The notes under the pieces are model-generated. The model did not search any database. It worked only from the letters and a program-made list of their open reading frames with translations, and had not been told where the DNA came from. Positions 46,204 through 58,283 of a stretch of DNA of 64,000 nucleotides are shown in pieces. Position 1 is the first letter of the stretch. The number at the start of each line of letters is the position of its first letter. Origin of the DNA: Antitrichia curtipendula (taxonomy: Eukaryota > Streptophyta > Bryopsida > Hypnales > Leucodontaceae); contig OX579637.1 in the NCBI GenBank assembly GCA_951230915.1, forward strand, positions 23,312,001 to 23,376,000. The letters are read 5' to 3'. The translations under genes and the position numbers were made by a program.

Positions 46204-48625
46204 AAGGCAGGAGGCTCTAAAATCGCAGAGGCATTAAGAACCGCCCCTATAAATGGTTGTGAAATGGACATGAGGTGGTTCTAAAAGTGAACGCTATAGT
46301 CATTGAATGAATCAAGGAAAAAAGCATTCTTAATTGCAAGAGTCAATCATTCTCTTGGCTTTTACCATCTTTCTTTAAAATTGCAAGTGAATGGTTCATA
46401 GAAGACCTAGGGTCATAAATAGGGACCTACGACACATCTCATTTGAAAATTCATGACTAATTCAAAAATGCTTCAAAAAATATGAAACGACTTCTGTTAC
46501 ATTCCTCATCTATTTTTCTTTCTTTGAAAAATGAGCTAAAAATATTTCCATCCAAGGAACCATATGAAAAAGGCAGATCAGCCCTGAAATGGTCGGTTTC
46601 AAAGCCTCCTACCTTATGATTTCTTGCACGGAAGATGTTCTACAATTTCAATTTTACATTACAAAACCAAATGGAAAGAATCAAATCTTTTAATATAAAG
46701 GATCAATTCAGGAATTGATGCACATAGAGAACAAGAAAGCATACCTTGTCAGTAAATTATTACAGGAGGTTTCGCACTGGTAGTCGAATTGTTGAACTTT
46801 GAGACTGAACTAGGAGCAATATATTGCTCATATGACTACCTTTGCACAGTCTACTGCCTATGGTGAATGACTTGCATAAATAGAAAGAAAATAACTCAAT
46901 TCAAACTCCGGCTACCTTAACATTCAAACAGGGAACTACAATGAGCGCTCTCCTTAGATCATGGTGCACACAGTCGTGAAATAAAAATGATCTTCCAATG
47001 AAACAAATTGAACAATATGTCGAAAAAATTCTAGCACAACATTACAGTAGATGTCCTCATTCCCCGTGTCACCTGAAACCACACATCTATAATTTCAGTC
47101 TGTGTCATTAAAGTAAGAACCGTATACAATTAAAAACTTTGTTGAAATGTAGGATTCCATATGCCATTTTTCCATTCATTTTCCTCTTTACCTCTATAGT
47201 GTAGGACTTATACAAATTTAAGACTCCAAGGTCTGAACGTAAAAGTGCCAAGTTTATGGAATACCACCTTTTTAACAAAATTTTGGTTAGATCCTACTAT
47301 CACGAAACTTACAGTATTCAAAGACTGGTCAAGGGACTCAATTATGGCAACTTCTCCTTTCAATTGTTGCTACTAAGATTCCTGCACATTGCAAGCAAAT
47401 CTCCTACATAAAATATAAGTAGACTATAGATTAGCCGAGAAATTAGTCCACTTTGCGAAGTCCAGTCCTCTTAGCAAACTGTGATGCCAGCTCTCATCAC
47501 ATCATTTTTGGCGATTACACATGACCAACCACGTTGAAATTGTCTTAGATTGGATTTAGAAACATATGAGGGGTGAAGTAGGTACAGGGTGGTGATTGTC
47601 TGAAGCTTGCCAAATGCAACAGGTATATTCCCTGCTAGTTTGTACTTGAAGAGGTCCTTGCGAAGGTGCAAACAGAATTCGAGTGATCACCTGGGTCTTT
47701 AACTAAGAAAACTCAAAGCTGTCCACATTTTCATACAACTGAGAGTGTTGTAACCACATCATAACAAAACAAATTCTATCCTTACAAAGGCTCAACACTA
47801 TCCATGTTGAACAGTATCTTTTCTAAAGATGTAATTAACACCATATTCTCTAGACAATAATTATGTGCCTACCATCCAAAGTATAAAGGCATCAGCTTGC
47901 CAAAACAATTACAGAGTAAAGAAATGACTTTTTGAAAACAATGAATTCTTGACATATACTCACACTGATTCCATAGTTGGAGGGTTCACTAAAGAGCAGT
48001 TCTTTAAAGTAGGACAAACATGGATACTCTGATCACCGGCCCTGTCTTCACTTGATGCAATCAATGGCTAGTGCTGCAATTAATGACTTGAATGAGTTTG
48101 TTTGTTTTTTTCTTTTTTTTGAACAAATGGGAGACCCATTGCATTACAAAGAAAAAACCAAGTGGCACTTCCATTTCAAAAGTAGTGAATGCAACAATGT
48201 AAGTCCTGAACTAAGGTAGGAGGTTCTGAAACCGACCATTTAAGGGCTGATCTACCTTCTTCATGTGGTTCCTTGGATGGAAATATTTTTAGCTCATTTT
48301 TAAAAGAAAGAAAAATAGGCGAGGAATCTAATAGAAGTCGTTTCATATTTTTTGAAGCATTTTTGAATTATTTATGAATTTTCAAATGAGATGTGTCGTA
48401 GGTCCCTATTTATGACCCTAGGTCTTCCATGCACCGTTCACTTGCAATTCTAAAGAAAGATGGCAAAAGCCAAGCGAATGATTGAGTTTTATAATTAAGA
48501 ATGCTTTTTTCCTTGATTCTTTCAATGACTACAGCGTTCACTTTTATAACCACCTCATGTCCATTTCACAACCATTTATAGGGGTGGTTCTTAATGCATG
48601 TGCAATTTCAGAGCCTCTTGCCTTA
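46204..48625. mobile_element. Inverted-repeat element with captured gene fragment
   Basis: The left arm 46204-46616 (413 bp) returns inverted at 48212-48625 (414 bp) with about 10-15% difference judged by eye. Shared landmarks: GACCTAGGGTCATAAATAGG, ACGACACATCTCATTTGAAA and CCATCCAAGGAACCATATGA. The 1.6-kb loop contains an LRR gene fragment and a T-rich stretch near 48110. Such an arm-loop-arm unit with host gene pieces looks like a non-autonomous Pack-type or foldback element. Target duplications not found. Confidence 0.6.
47312..47671 (-). pseudogene. LRR (leucine-rich repeat) receptor gene fragment
   Basis: On the minus strand 47570-47671 reads YKLAGNIPVAFGKLQTITTL, the plant LRR pattern (LxGxIPxxFxxLxxLxxL). 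At 47312-47377 another frame reads LSSNN, stop, KEKLP, stop, LSPLTSL, stop, IL, which is again an LRR with three stops. Fragments of an extracellular LRR region from a receptor-like kinase or protein gene, separated by intron-like sequence. No kinase or signal peptide is seen. It lies within the loop of the inverted-repeat element. Confidence 0.6.
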
Positions 48626-50569
48626 CGGCAGTGTAATGTAATATCTCTAATTTAAAGAAATTGTTGTTACGGGCTTATAGCTACATATTAGGATTGCATT
48701 AATGCAAAATGCCATGGATAAACAAGTAACAAAGGTCAAAATAGGCATAGTAAACTGCAAGGTTTGGGGGCAGGCAACATAGTACGTTTGACATTCATAA
48801 CATTCTCTTGAATGAAACCCCAAAAATTACAATCTGACAACTTCCATTCGGTTCCAATTTTTCTCGGGGAGAACCCAAACAATTCTATCCACCCTTGGTG
48901 GAGTCTACCTATCAGACAGCTGGTTTGACTTTAGTCAACAAGAACAATTGGGTGTAAGCATGACTTGGCAAAATGACTACGGTCACTCGTAATTTAAATG
49001 GAAAGGGGGTTGTCTATGTCACTTTGAGAAGTCCGACAGTTTTGCAAAAAGGCAGTCATCTCCTGCTGAAATCAGACTTGTACGCATTCGTCTACAGTAC
49101 CCTCATTCGTTCAAAAACTCTGACGTTGCTATGGTGATTATTTGATGACCGTAGGTAAAGCATATAGCTTAAATAAGCTTAAAAGAGGCATTGCTTAGAC
49201 AAAATAATTACAGCAATGAACTTGAAACCGAGTCCATCGGGATAAACACAATAGAAGAGAAGGAGTTCACCTTGATACAGTGATGAACTTGTAACTGGGA
49301 TCCGCTCTGGTTCACAGGTAGAATCAGAGGAGCCTCGAGATTTGAAAGGCAATGATTGGGACCCCACAAAGCGAATCCAAATTTGGAGCGCTTGAGCTTC
49401 AGCTCTACCAGATTTGGAGGAGCACAACCAGCAAGATCATGTCGACTCGCCTTCGCCCTTCTCTTCTTCGATAATCCAGCTGACACATTGGTATCAAGCA
49501 TTCACAAGGAAATTGACACACACAGAATGCTACCTGCAACTGAACGGAGGAAGGAGTTAGTATAGCAAGGGATCTTCCCTAGAATAATGGATGAGGGCAT
49601 TTCAAAACATGCATTTCCATTTATTAACTTGTAGGAAAACAAAAATAGTAGCACGTTACGTTTGTGAATGATTGCCATAGTTTCCGGTCATTTGTGACTT
49701 TTCAATTGAATTGGATAGTGTCTAACCCGGGAAGAAGCCTGAGTAGTATTGGCATTAGAGGATGGCAGTTAGAAGAGATACTACAAATTCCGATGTAGAG
49801 CCATATTGGTGTTCAGCATATGGTACTTGCTAAGACAGCGTCAAGATAATTTTGCATCAAATTGTGTAGCAAACATAGAGATTGGTTCTTGCGTTTATTT
49901 GTGACAATGCCAGTGTCACTTCTACACAAGAGTGTTTGAGCATTTCTGTCTGAACTGAAAATCTTAGTTCCCTAAGAAGGAGAAACGGAATTTTTATGAT
50001 TTTCAGTTCGGACGGAAATGCTTACAAATGGACTAAAACAAATCACCTACGAGTCCATAGTCGGCAACCTGTATCAGCACACATACAGTATTAGAAGGTA
50101 GATGTGACAAGGACATGTTACTAATAACAAATTCAAGACTACAATTTGATGAATGAAAGCACAGTAATCGGCGCATATCTTGACGCCTGCTTCGTATCAG
50201 CAAACCAGCTATCAGTCATCAAATACAAGCAAAATTTTCTTTGCACATGGTAGCTGATGTGGGAAATAACTGGCAAGCCCAATTATTGTCATTACTACAA
50301 TTCACTTACGGCTTCATGTTTTTTTTCAAAACTTATTGTCAAAAAGGTAACATGGTTTCTATTAGAATATAACGATGTTTTTTGTGTGACATTCAAAATC
50401 AGGACACGAGTTCACATATATGCTTAAGTAAGAACGGGGGATTTTTGATTGTATGAATGAATCAGGGGACACAAACATTTCGAAAAGTGAAAATTTCAGC
50501 AGCTTCGATATTGTTTGGATATTTTTGTTCATAAACGATTTTCTCAGTAACGAAGAGAGAGAAGTACTT
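48626..50569. other. Spacer with no recognised gene
   Basis: About 1.9 kb. A minus-strand frame at 49208-49501 (MLDTNVSAGLSKKRRAKASR and NLVELKLKRSKFGFALWGP) looks somewhat exon-like but has no recognised family. Nothing else stands out. Confidence 0.35.
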
Positions 50570-50776
50570 TCAAGATGGCTGAATCAGGGCATTGTTCATA
50601 GCAATAATAACCTTGGAGTCCTTCATGCCTGCTACTTGTTCAATTGCGCAAGATATTTCAACCCATGGCGATTTACAATTCCGATGCAACAGCTTATCTT
50701 GTCTACCAAACCTATGCAGATGAGCACAATGAGCAACATGCCATTCTTTTAGGTGATTTTTCAAGAGTATATTCAC
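50570..50776 (-). pseudogene. Probable ETF-alpha C-terminal exon relic
   Basis: The minus-strand frame contains CAIEQVAGMKDSKVIIAMNN, closely like the conserved FAD-binding C-terminal segment of the electron transfer flavoprotein alpha subunit (SGAIQHLAGMKDSKVIVAIN in the usual form), a mitochondrial electron carrier. Upstream, FGRQDKLLHRNCKSPW fits the VGQTGKIVAPELY region loosely. Key glycines are altered and the remaining gene is absent nearby, so this is a fragment and not a working gene. Confidence 0.5.
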
Positions 50777-53266
50777 CCTTAGGCATAGAATACCTAGACC
50801 TCAAATTTGAAATCAAAATCAGATGGAGAAATGACCATTAATACATAACAAGAGAGTCTCGAGACAAATGAAGCTGAAGAAATGGAAGTATTTCAGATAA
50901 TTTGAATGAAAGAATGAGGTCTTTCTCCAGCCAAACCTACATGGAAACAACTTGCAGCGCCAGGATTGCAGGAATGGAGACTGCAATTAACAAATCTGCA
51001 AAGTAGGACAATAACAAGTAAGTTACTTGAACGCTCCTCTGAAATCCACACCAACCAAATCACTCAGGTTGGATATAATAGTACTTTCATTAAGCAATTA
51101 ATGTCTGTGTACAGTGAAGATGTCCACATCTATAAATGATGAATTGCATTATGGTTATATTGATTACACTAAAGCTTTAATTTCAGTGATGATTACACAG
51201 TGAGTGCTGCGGTCTAGTCTTTGAAATGATAGTGCAAGCGGTAGCTTCAACGAAGGAAAATAAAGAGAACTAGGTTGCATAGTTATCTTAATGAAGAAGG
51301 CACTACAAAACCTAGTGTGCACTCGCCAAGTTCAACTATGTACATAAGTATCGCTTCTGGGTATGACAATGAAGGAATTGTAAAGCGGTGCTGATGAACT
51401 GGGCGGACTAGCCTTCGATGCTTTGTTTGAATCAATTCACTTGGAGAGTGACAATAGAAGCATTGAACCTGTTCATTTGCATCTGTACAACTGAAATGTA
51501 CTCATGCAGGAGATCCACCAGTGACTGTGCACATTAGCATTTTGCAGTTTACGATGAAAGCACCGGAGTGTGAGTTCAACTGTTAGAAGACAATTTTATA
51601 AACCCTATACCCTGGAAAACCAAGCAACTGGCAAGGAGAATATAATGTGAGGGTTATACCTTAGGCAATGTTTTTCTGGGGCTTGTAGACCCTCTGTTTC
51701 TACAGCAACAGCCATGCCATCCAATGCATGGGTACCACGCAGCGGTGCCGTTGCCTAGGCCATTTATTATTGTTGCTCCTTCTCCACGCCATTGTTGCAC
51801 AGAGTTTACTGTCCCCGGAAGTAGCGTTGTTTGAAAGCTAAAAATGTCTCAGCGACCTGGAGGTGACGACAAGAGAAGGCGCAATTAGTATCCACATATT
51901 TGACAACATTGTGGTGTAATCATAAAATTAGGTTACAGGTGGGCGAGACGTTAAGTAGTCCCCCACGAGCTTTACGGGGGGGGGGGGGGGGGGGACGTGG
52001 CCTGCTGGTGGGCTAGGAGAACCCGCTCCCTGGTTGGGATGCCGCTCCTGGGCGGGACGTCACTCCCTGCTCCCTTCCTTGGTTCTATATGAATACAAGC
52101 TATTACGTGTTTGCTTCATTATTATTTTTTTCTTTTTTTGCATTTTGTAATGCTACAAAATACAGAAGAAACAAATCAATGTATCAAATTTGTAGCTTGT
52201 TTTTGTATAGAAGCATTAGTAATTTGAATTTTCAAGGAAAAAAAAAGCCATATATATACACATGGGGTGGTAGAAAGCAGATCAACCATATGGGACAAAT
52301 AAATTAGAATTTGTAGTTTCTTAAGCACTCCTAGTTAAGTCAAAAGTAGGAATTGTGTTTAAGGTGAAATTTCAGACCTCACTTAGGCATAGTAGAATAG
52401 ATTTTCTCAAAAAACTTTGCGTCAATGTTTGAAGCAACCGAACAATTAATATTTTTTGTAATCAATAAATGGTAACTAGTTTGGGATGATCAATATATAT
52501 GTGCTGGAAGTGTGAATTGTGTTGAAAGTATGCCACTGTAGATGAATAGAATAGAATGCAGTATAAGTAGATTTGGTGTGCACCTTTTTTTTCCGACCGA
52601 GGAGCCTAAGAAATTGCAGTCTTCAAAAGAAAGGCATTTTGCACAGTTTATTTTGTTGGTCTTCGACATTTGCACGAACCTCCTTGTCATGTTGCTGAAG
52701 GCCATAGTTTAAATTTTAATGTGCGATACATTCAATGTTCCACATGAAGTACAATGGACAATAAGTTTGTGGAAATCTTACTCGAAGAAGGTATTTTTTT
52801 AAATCGTTCTGTGTATTTGGAGCAATGAAGATGAAGACAGAAGTACTGAATCAGAATCTTCTGGTTTGACTTCATGTCATTTATAGTAATGGGATGCCCT
52901 CCGGCATGTCAGTAACATCAGATCTCACTGGACCGTCTGTCTTCGAATGCAGTGCAGGCGACAGTTAGTCACGTGACATAGCGGTGGAGGTTGAACGTCC
53001 ATAGGAATTGGCCTCGGAGGTACCTTTGTGAGGCTACGAGCGTAGACATTGTGGACAAGAAGTGTCATGAAACAAGTAAGTATGTGGTAAAGCATTGATG
53101 AAAATCTTTTAGGTTGAGGTCAACAAAAGCATTCTTCTCAAAGAACTTGTGATGTGCGGAAAGAGAAGTAGTACTTAGACCAAGAAAGTGCTGCATACAT
53201 TATCTTTTTTACATATGTATTTTCTCTTAATGTGTGCATGTGGAAAGGAGGATGGGAGAATAACAA
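50777..53266. other. Spacer with no recognised gene
   Basis: About 2.5 kb with no recognised coding frame. A run of 19 G occurs at 51976-51994, next to a short GC-rich stretch (51960-52080) with GGGCTAGGAGAACCCGCTCC. The rest is AT-rich. Confidence 0.4.
51976..51994 (+). repeat. Homopolymer run of 19 G
   Basis: Uninterrupted G tract preceded by TTTAC and followed by ACGTGG. It could form a G-quadruplex, but such a run can also have an uncertain length from sequencing. Confidence 0.9.
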
Positions 53267-53539
53267 ATGAAAAGAGTAGCAGATAACATAGAAGATATAA
53301 TGTGTTACATGTGCTTCAAAGAATGTGTAAACGGGAAAATTGTTAGTGAGGACAGTAAAGATGTCCTTGAAGGTCAACATTTTGTGAAAGGGAGTGGGCA
53401 ACGCAGATGTTTGGCTTTTAAAAAAACAAATGCACATGGAAGCATTTGTGTGGAGTTGGTAAACTTAAGTGAAGGGAAGGAGAGAATATATTTTGTTCTT
53501 GAATGGGAAGGGACAGTAGTGTATGTGCACAATGAGTAA
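53267..53539 (+). CDS. Hypothetical exon, Cys-containing
   Basis: 90-codon open frame starting MKRVADNIEDIMCYMCFKEC. It has a CxxC-x3-C start and a hydrophilic rest (KERIYFVLEWEGTVVYVHNE). It is on the same strand as the exons at 54.1-56.6 kb and could be the first exon of that gene. No family recognised. Confidence 0.25.
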   Translation: MKRVADNIEDIMCYMCFKECVNGKIVSEDSKDVLEGQHFVKGSGQRRCLAFKKTNAHGSICVELVNLSEGKERIYFVLEWEGTVVYVHNE

Positions 53540-54088
53540 ATACTTTAAGAAAACATTAGTAAATTACCTAGTGACCTTTGTGCACTTAGAAGAGCATGAG
53601 TGCGGATGTCAAGTAGTTTTGCCAATTGTAGTCTTCCTATTGTTAATTGGTAGTTTTGCGGATGAACAACTGTTAATGTAGGCATTGTAGAACCCAAACG
53701 CTTTGGCTATTGGGATTGTTCAAATACAAAGGAATTAACTAGGAGGAATTGTCCATGGCATGTGGTTATGAATTTTGTTTTTTAGAAAAGTCTTATGTGA
53801 ATAATTGTATTCCAGTAAATGTCATCTGTAGTTAATAGTATATTTGAATTGTAGTCTTTTAGTTTGGAAAGCTAATTCCATGTTGCAAATGCATGATGCA
53901 GCAAAGTTGATCGATGGATTGGAGGTATGTTAGTGAGCTTGCAGTATAGTGCAAGGTGATGGATGCAGGACAGTGGCCGCACATCATAGAGTCACTTTTA
54001 CTTTTTAAGATGTCTTTGTGTGTGGAAATGCAATTCGGATGTATTAATTATTGACCGCATGTGATGTCAGGGAAGTCAAAAGTGCAAA

Positions 54089-55123
54089 ATGACAAGGAAG
54101 TCTGTTGAGTCATTTGTCTCTTGGAAAGAGGGAGGTGATGCAATAGGAAGAGGAAGAAATGCCATTGTTGTGGCTTCAAAGTCAGCAGTTACAGGGCGGA
54201 CCAAGAATCTTCCAAGGTCCTCAACGTCTGGCCAGGTCTCATGGGGTCCTTTCATGCTATCGTCGAACGGTCCTCCAGCAGTGGAGTTGTGCATGAAAAG
54301 AAGACGAACGGAAGAAGGAGAAAGGCGGCAACCTGCTCATTCCAGAAACAAAGAAAATAGCGATGCAAAGACACTTAAAGGAAAAAATTGAAGTAAGCAT
54401 CTACAATTCTGAATTAAATAATGCATTGTATTTGGTAGACGTTAAAGTGAGGATGACGCTGATAAGTATATAGATTCTATTACTCAAGGAGCGAACATGT
54501 CAATTTGCATGAAAGGGAGGTATTTCAATGTATTTTGTCGTTGGGCTTTTGTACTGCAATGGAACCAATGCTGTTTTGGGCAATAATATTGTTGGAAGTG
54601 TAGTCCATCTTCTTCTAAATGATTTTGGAATTCTTAGGCACTTCTGAGCTTGCAAGAGTGCCAATTAAGTGGACTGATAGTTTCTGTTGATGCAGTGCCA
54701 AACCTCCTCTCCAAGGAGGAGAGGACAGTGGAGAAAGAAACAATAGCGCGTCCTTCATCTAGACATGGATAAAGTCGGCTATCATCTGGCGATGAGTCTC
54801 TTTTGAGAAGTTTCTCCACCAATACACTAAAGTCCATGCCAACTTCTAATATTGTAAGCAGCAGTGCAGAAGTACGTCCGAATTCCCACAATCGGAAGAA
54901 AACACGAACGCCAACATTTCCTGAAAAGCTTCCTACATCAATTCCTAAAAAGCTTTCAGTAGAGCTCACTTTATCAGGCAGAAAAGGGAGAAGATCATCA
55001 TCAGGAAGTGAGTTCCGTGACAGTCGTGGAGGTCAAAGAAGATGCGAGACACCTCCATGCACGGAAGGAGAAGAGGATGTAAGTGGTGTAGTATGTTGTT
55101 GGTTACTATGCATGATTTTGTGA
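54089..55123 (+). CDS. Hypothetical exons of an unrecognised gene
   Basis: Two open stretches on the same strand: 54089-54391 (SFVSWKEGGDAIGRGRN, SKSAVTGRTKNLPRSSTSGQ and KRRRTEEGERRQPAHSRNK) ending at a GTAAGC donor near 54391, and 54803-55123 (SNIVSSSAEVRPNSHNRKK and GRRSSSGSEFRDSRGGQRR). Both are basic and Ser-rich, suggesting a disordered nuclear protein. They precede the long exon at 55502. No function can be named. Confidence 0.3.
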
Positions 55124-55501
55124 ATGGTTGTTGCCTTTCCTTTGCAGTAGTGTCTCCATATTTATAGCATCATCATAAGCAATATTGGGGAGTTCAGCTT
55201 TTTTCCAATCAATGCAAGTAGTTGTCTTGTACACGTCCATCCCTATGTTGGATGTATTGAGGTTTTTTGAGTTGATGGCATGCAGCATGCATCAAGTGAG
55301 GACGTTGAAGACTGTGGAGAAGTTGCAGTGCGAACTGCACAACGGCAACCGGAGCGATTATCACAACCATGTCCCTTCTAGAACGCCAGAGACACAGAGA
55401 ATCCCTTAGGTAATAGCAAAGACGACAAAGCTGGCGAGTATGCAGTCCATGACCAAGTCATGCAAGAGAGAAACAATGTTGTAGACTTGTAGGAGACAAC
55501 A

Positions 55502-56578
55502 TTGGAAGAGGAAACAACAAAAAGAAGGGAGAGGAGACAGGCTCAAGCACTAGGGGAAAGAGATTGTAGGAGACGTCGGAAAGAAGGATTGCCAACAAAC
55601 TTTTTGTTAGTAGACAAATACACCAGAAAGCCCTACGGAGTGGGAGTCGGGGATTGGAGAAAAGAGGTTATGCTATTGTCTCAGGATCTGGACCCTGCCA
55701 TTGGAAACATCAGCAAACAACTAGAGCAAGTAGTGGCTGAGATTGTAGAGTGGATTCAACATACATGGGAGTATAGTTCACCTATAAAGTTTGCATATGT
55801 GAAGAAAGTTATAGCTCGGGGTGTGACTCTTAGGCGCGCAAACATTTGGAAGAAAATTCACAATAACAAACTAAAACCGGACACCATTTTGGATAAAACG
55901 TGGCGTATACTTGGAAAGCAAATGCGAAGTCCGGCGACAGTGAGGAGGTCTGAGAGTTGCAGCAGAGCGAACGCCAGTAGGGTATATTTTGGCAAAATCG
56001 GACCTACAGGTGAAGTGTGTGTGTGGGAGAGATTGAGAAGAATATTGTGCCGGTCTCCAGATCCAGAGGAAATAAGATTTGAAATGGCCCGCAGCAAAGG
56101 TTACAACGATCGATTGAAAACAAAGAAAGAAGATATCGATGTCATTCAAGGAAGGGAAGGTAATCAACAATTAGCAGTGCGAGTGCCTGGCTTGAACGGT
56201 CCCATTGGAAATTCCACCGACAACAACAACTTTGACTATGATAGTGAGGGGCAAACAAACAATGCAGGTGCTGAGGCAATTGTAGGAAGTTGTTGTCATG
56301 CAGGCACTGGCAACAAAGTGGATGGAGGGAGTGTGCTTGCTCTTTCAGCTGTGGAGATTGCCGAGCATCCGTTAATCATGCGGATGATGAAGCGACTCGA
56401 AGTTCTTGAAGGGAAGAATAAAACAGCCGTGGAAGACACCAGCAGTGCATCAACTAGCACGATGGGTGCACCAGACATTCAAGAAGAAGTCAAAGTGGTA
56501 GAAAAGAGAAAGACTGCAAACGGAGCACGGGTACATGATAATGAATCGAAATTCCATATAGTTTTTTTATTGTTATGA
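55502..56578 (+). CDS. Hypothetical protein, 358 codons, plant-transposon-protein-like layout
   Basis: Longest uninterrupted frame in the window. Upstream codons in frame start at a stop, and GAGACAACATTGGAAG precedes it; the first ATG is not certain. Basic start (KRRERRQAQAL, RRRRKEG), then LPTNFLLVDKYTRKPYGVGV, a helical middle (IGNISKQLEQVVAEIVEWIQ), ANIWKKI, W at ILDKTWRILGKQMRS, RRSESCSRANASRVYFGKIG, SPDPEEIRFEMARSKGY, and a C-terminal leucine-rich coil (IMRMMKRLEVLEGKN). The order RSxxxxxxSExxxxNA...G then PEEIxxE resembles the layout of plant En/Spm-associated Transposase_24 proteins, but the residues match only weakly. It could be a TE accessory protein or a lineage gene. Confidence 0.4.
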   Translation: MEEETTKRRERRQAQALGERDCRRRRKEGLPTNFLLVDKYTRKPYGVGVGDWRKEVMLLSQDLDPAIGNISKQLEQVVAEIVEWIQHTWEYSSPIKFAYVKKVIARGVTLRRANIWKKIHNNKLKPDTILDKTWRILGKQMRSPATVRRSESCSRANASRVYFGKIGPTGEVCVWERLRRILCRSPDPEEIRFEMARSKGYNDRLKTKKEDIDVIQGREGNQQLAVRVPGLNGPIGNSTDNNNFDYDSEGQTNNAGAEAIVGSCCHAGTGNKVDGGSVLALSAVEIAEHPLIMRMMKRLEVLEGKNKTAVEDTSSASTSTMGAPDIQEEVKVVEKRKTANGARVHDNESKFHIVFLLL

Positions 56579-57784
56579 ATGTACGGCGACTTGCATAGCC
56601 TGTGAAGAAAGCGTAAGTCATTCTGCAAGTTAGGCTAATTGGCATCAAATAAACTTCAGACGACCAATTTCAAGAGTGAGGTCTTTATTTTTGCAGGGTG
56701 CTAGTGTCTGTACATCAACACATGCAAGAGAAGTTGCCAATTTAGGGTAATTGTTTCTTTGTCACTTAAAATGCATGCATGCTTTTTCCCCGGAGCATGA
56801 TTATCAGAGTTGTTAACAATGTAGTAATTGGGGGAAATTCCTACAAGGTGCGAGGTATTGCTGTCAAAGAAGTGAAAGGAACAGATGCTTCTATCCTTAG
56901 GGAACTTTACATGAAGAACTAGTGAGATAGAATGTTGTGGTAGTAAAGGGAGGTTGGACTCCAAAGTTTGGTAGAGTGATGTTGAGAGGACAGTTTTCAA
57001 AAGGTGCGAGTAAAGCAATTGGAGAGGTTGTCAAGCGCTAGCAGCACCATGTATGTGCTACAAGCAAGTACGGATAAATGTAAAATCCTGACCGAGTAGC
57101 AATGAATTTCTTTGCTGGTCTATGATTTTGTCGCTCTTGTGTATGAATTTGTAGTTGTAAATGCTCATGCGTCATTGTGAAGTGGAGGCAGATTTTCACA
57201 TTGTGGGCTGTACGTAAGAGGAAAGGGGTGTCTTTGAAGCACACAATTTCTAGCAACCGTGATTGATAATTGATAGGGAGAAGCAATTCTTGGAGAAAAA
57301 AAGAGTTATGCAAAGTTATGAAAAATTATTGGAGAATATGACTGAGTTAAAGAAATCCGCATCGATAGGAAAACCTTCATGTATACCAAAAATTCACGAT
57401 TATTGCAGTTGAAGTGACAGAAACATTGACAACTATTTAGGTCTTTGATAGTCGAAATGACTAATTGGATGCAGTCATTCACATGGCAGAGGATTGGGAA
57501 CTTTGTCAAAGTTACAATTCAATTGACCAATTTTTGTCACGATGACAGTTTGAGAAACAGATTCCTGTCAATTTGGCGTCCGAATCAGTCCCTCCTAATT
57601 GACAAAGTAGTTAACGAAAACCTATCAATTTTTTGTCATATTCACCAGTTTCTTTCTTGTAGTGTTCCTGCCATTATTGTACGTACATAATAATAATAAT
57701 ACAACAAAAAATGATGTCTACCAACTTAGGAAGAAAAAGGAAGTCTTGTAGAAAAATGATAATTTTTTACCTGTGTTCCCCCCA
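56579..57784. other. Spacer with no recognised gene
   Basis: About 1.2 kb, AT-rich; no coding frame I trust. An A/T-rich triplet run (AATAATAATAATA) lies near 57688. Confidence 0.4.
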
Positions 57785-57975
57785 CAGTGGACCTGCGATC
57801 GCGAGCACCCTAATCGCCAGAACTCCAGGACCCGTGGTTGCCCCATCTGGACCCGCGGTCGCCCTCCCTGGACCTGCGTTTGCCCTCCCATGACTCGTGG
57901 TTGCCCTTTCCTGACCCGCAATCGACCTTTTTTGACCTGCGGTTGCCCTCTCTAGACCTGCGGTCACCCCCTTTC
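57785..57975 (+). repeat. GGTCGCCC minisatellite, left of the hAT gene
   Basis: About eight imperfect units of 18-24 bp built on GACCYGCGGTTGCCCT, for example TGGACCCGCGGTCGCCCTCC. The same family, in the same orientation, occurs at 61993-62250 beyond the hAT gene. All open frames through it are artefacts. Confidence 0.8.
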
Positions 57976-58283
57976 AGCCTTGGTCTTTTAGCAGGAGTGA
58001 CCCGTTCACTAGCAGTCTCTCGAGCCGCTCATAGGGTGACCTCTAATCCAAGGAGTTGTACAATATAAAGCCAGAGGGGCACCATTTGCTTCTCACTTTG
58101 CTCTAATGATAAAACTCTTGACTTGAATCTTCAAAAGAAGCTTCTTGCGGACGTTTTGGTTTTTTGGAGGGCATCAACCTTGCTTGGAAGGGTTTTGAGG
58201 ACCACTCTTAGCGGGGTGGCTTTGTCATTATTTCTTCGATTACTAAATTGATTTTCTTGTGAGATCTATTAAGATTTTGCAAG

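Noticed and set aside
57718..58068. Pro/Arg-rich ORFs on both strands near the hAT gene
   Set aside because: Products of the GGTCGCCC minisatellite.
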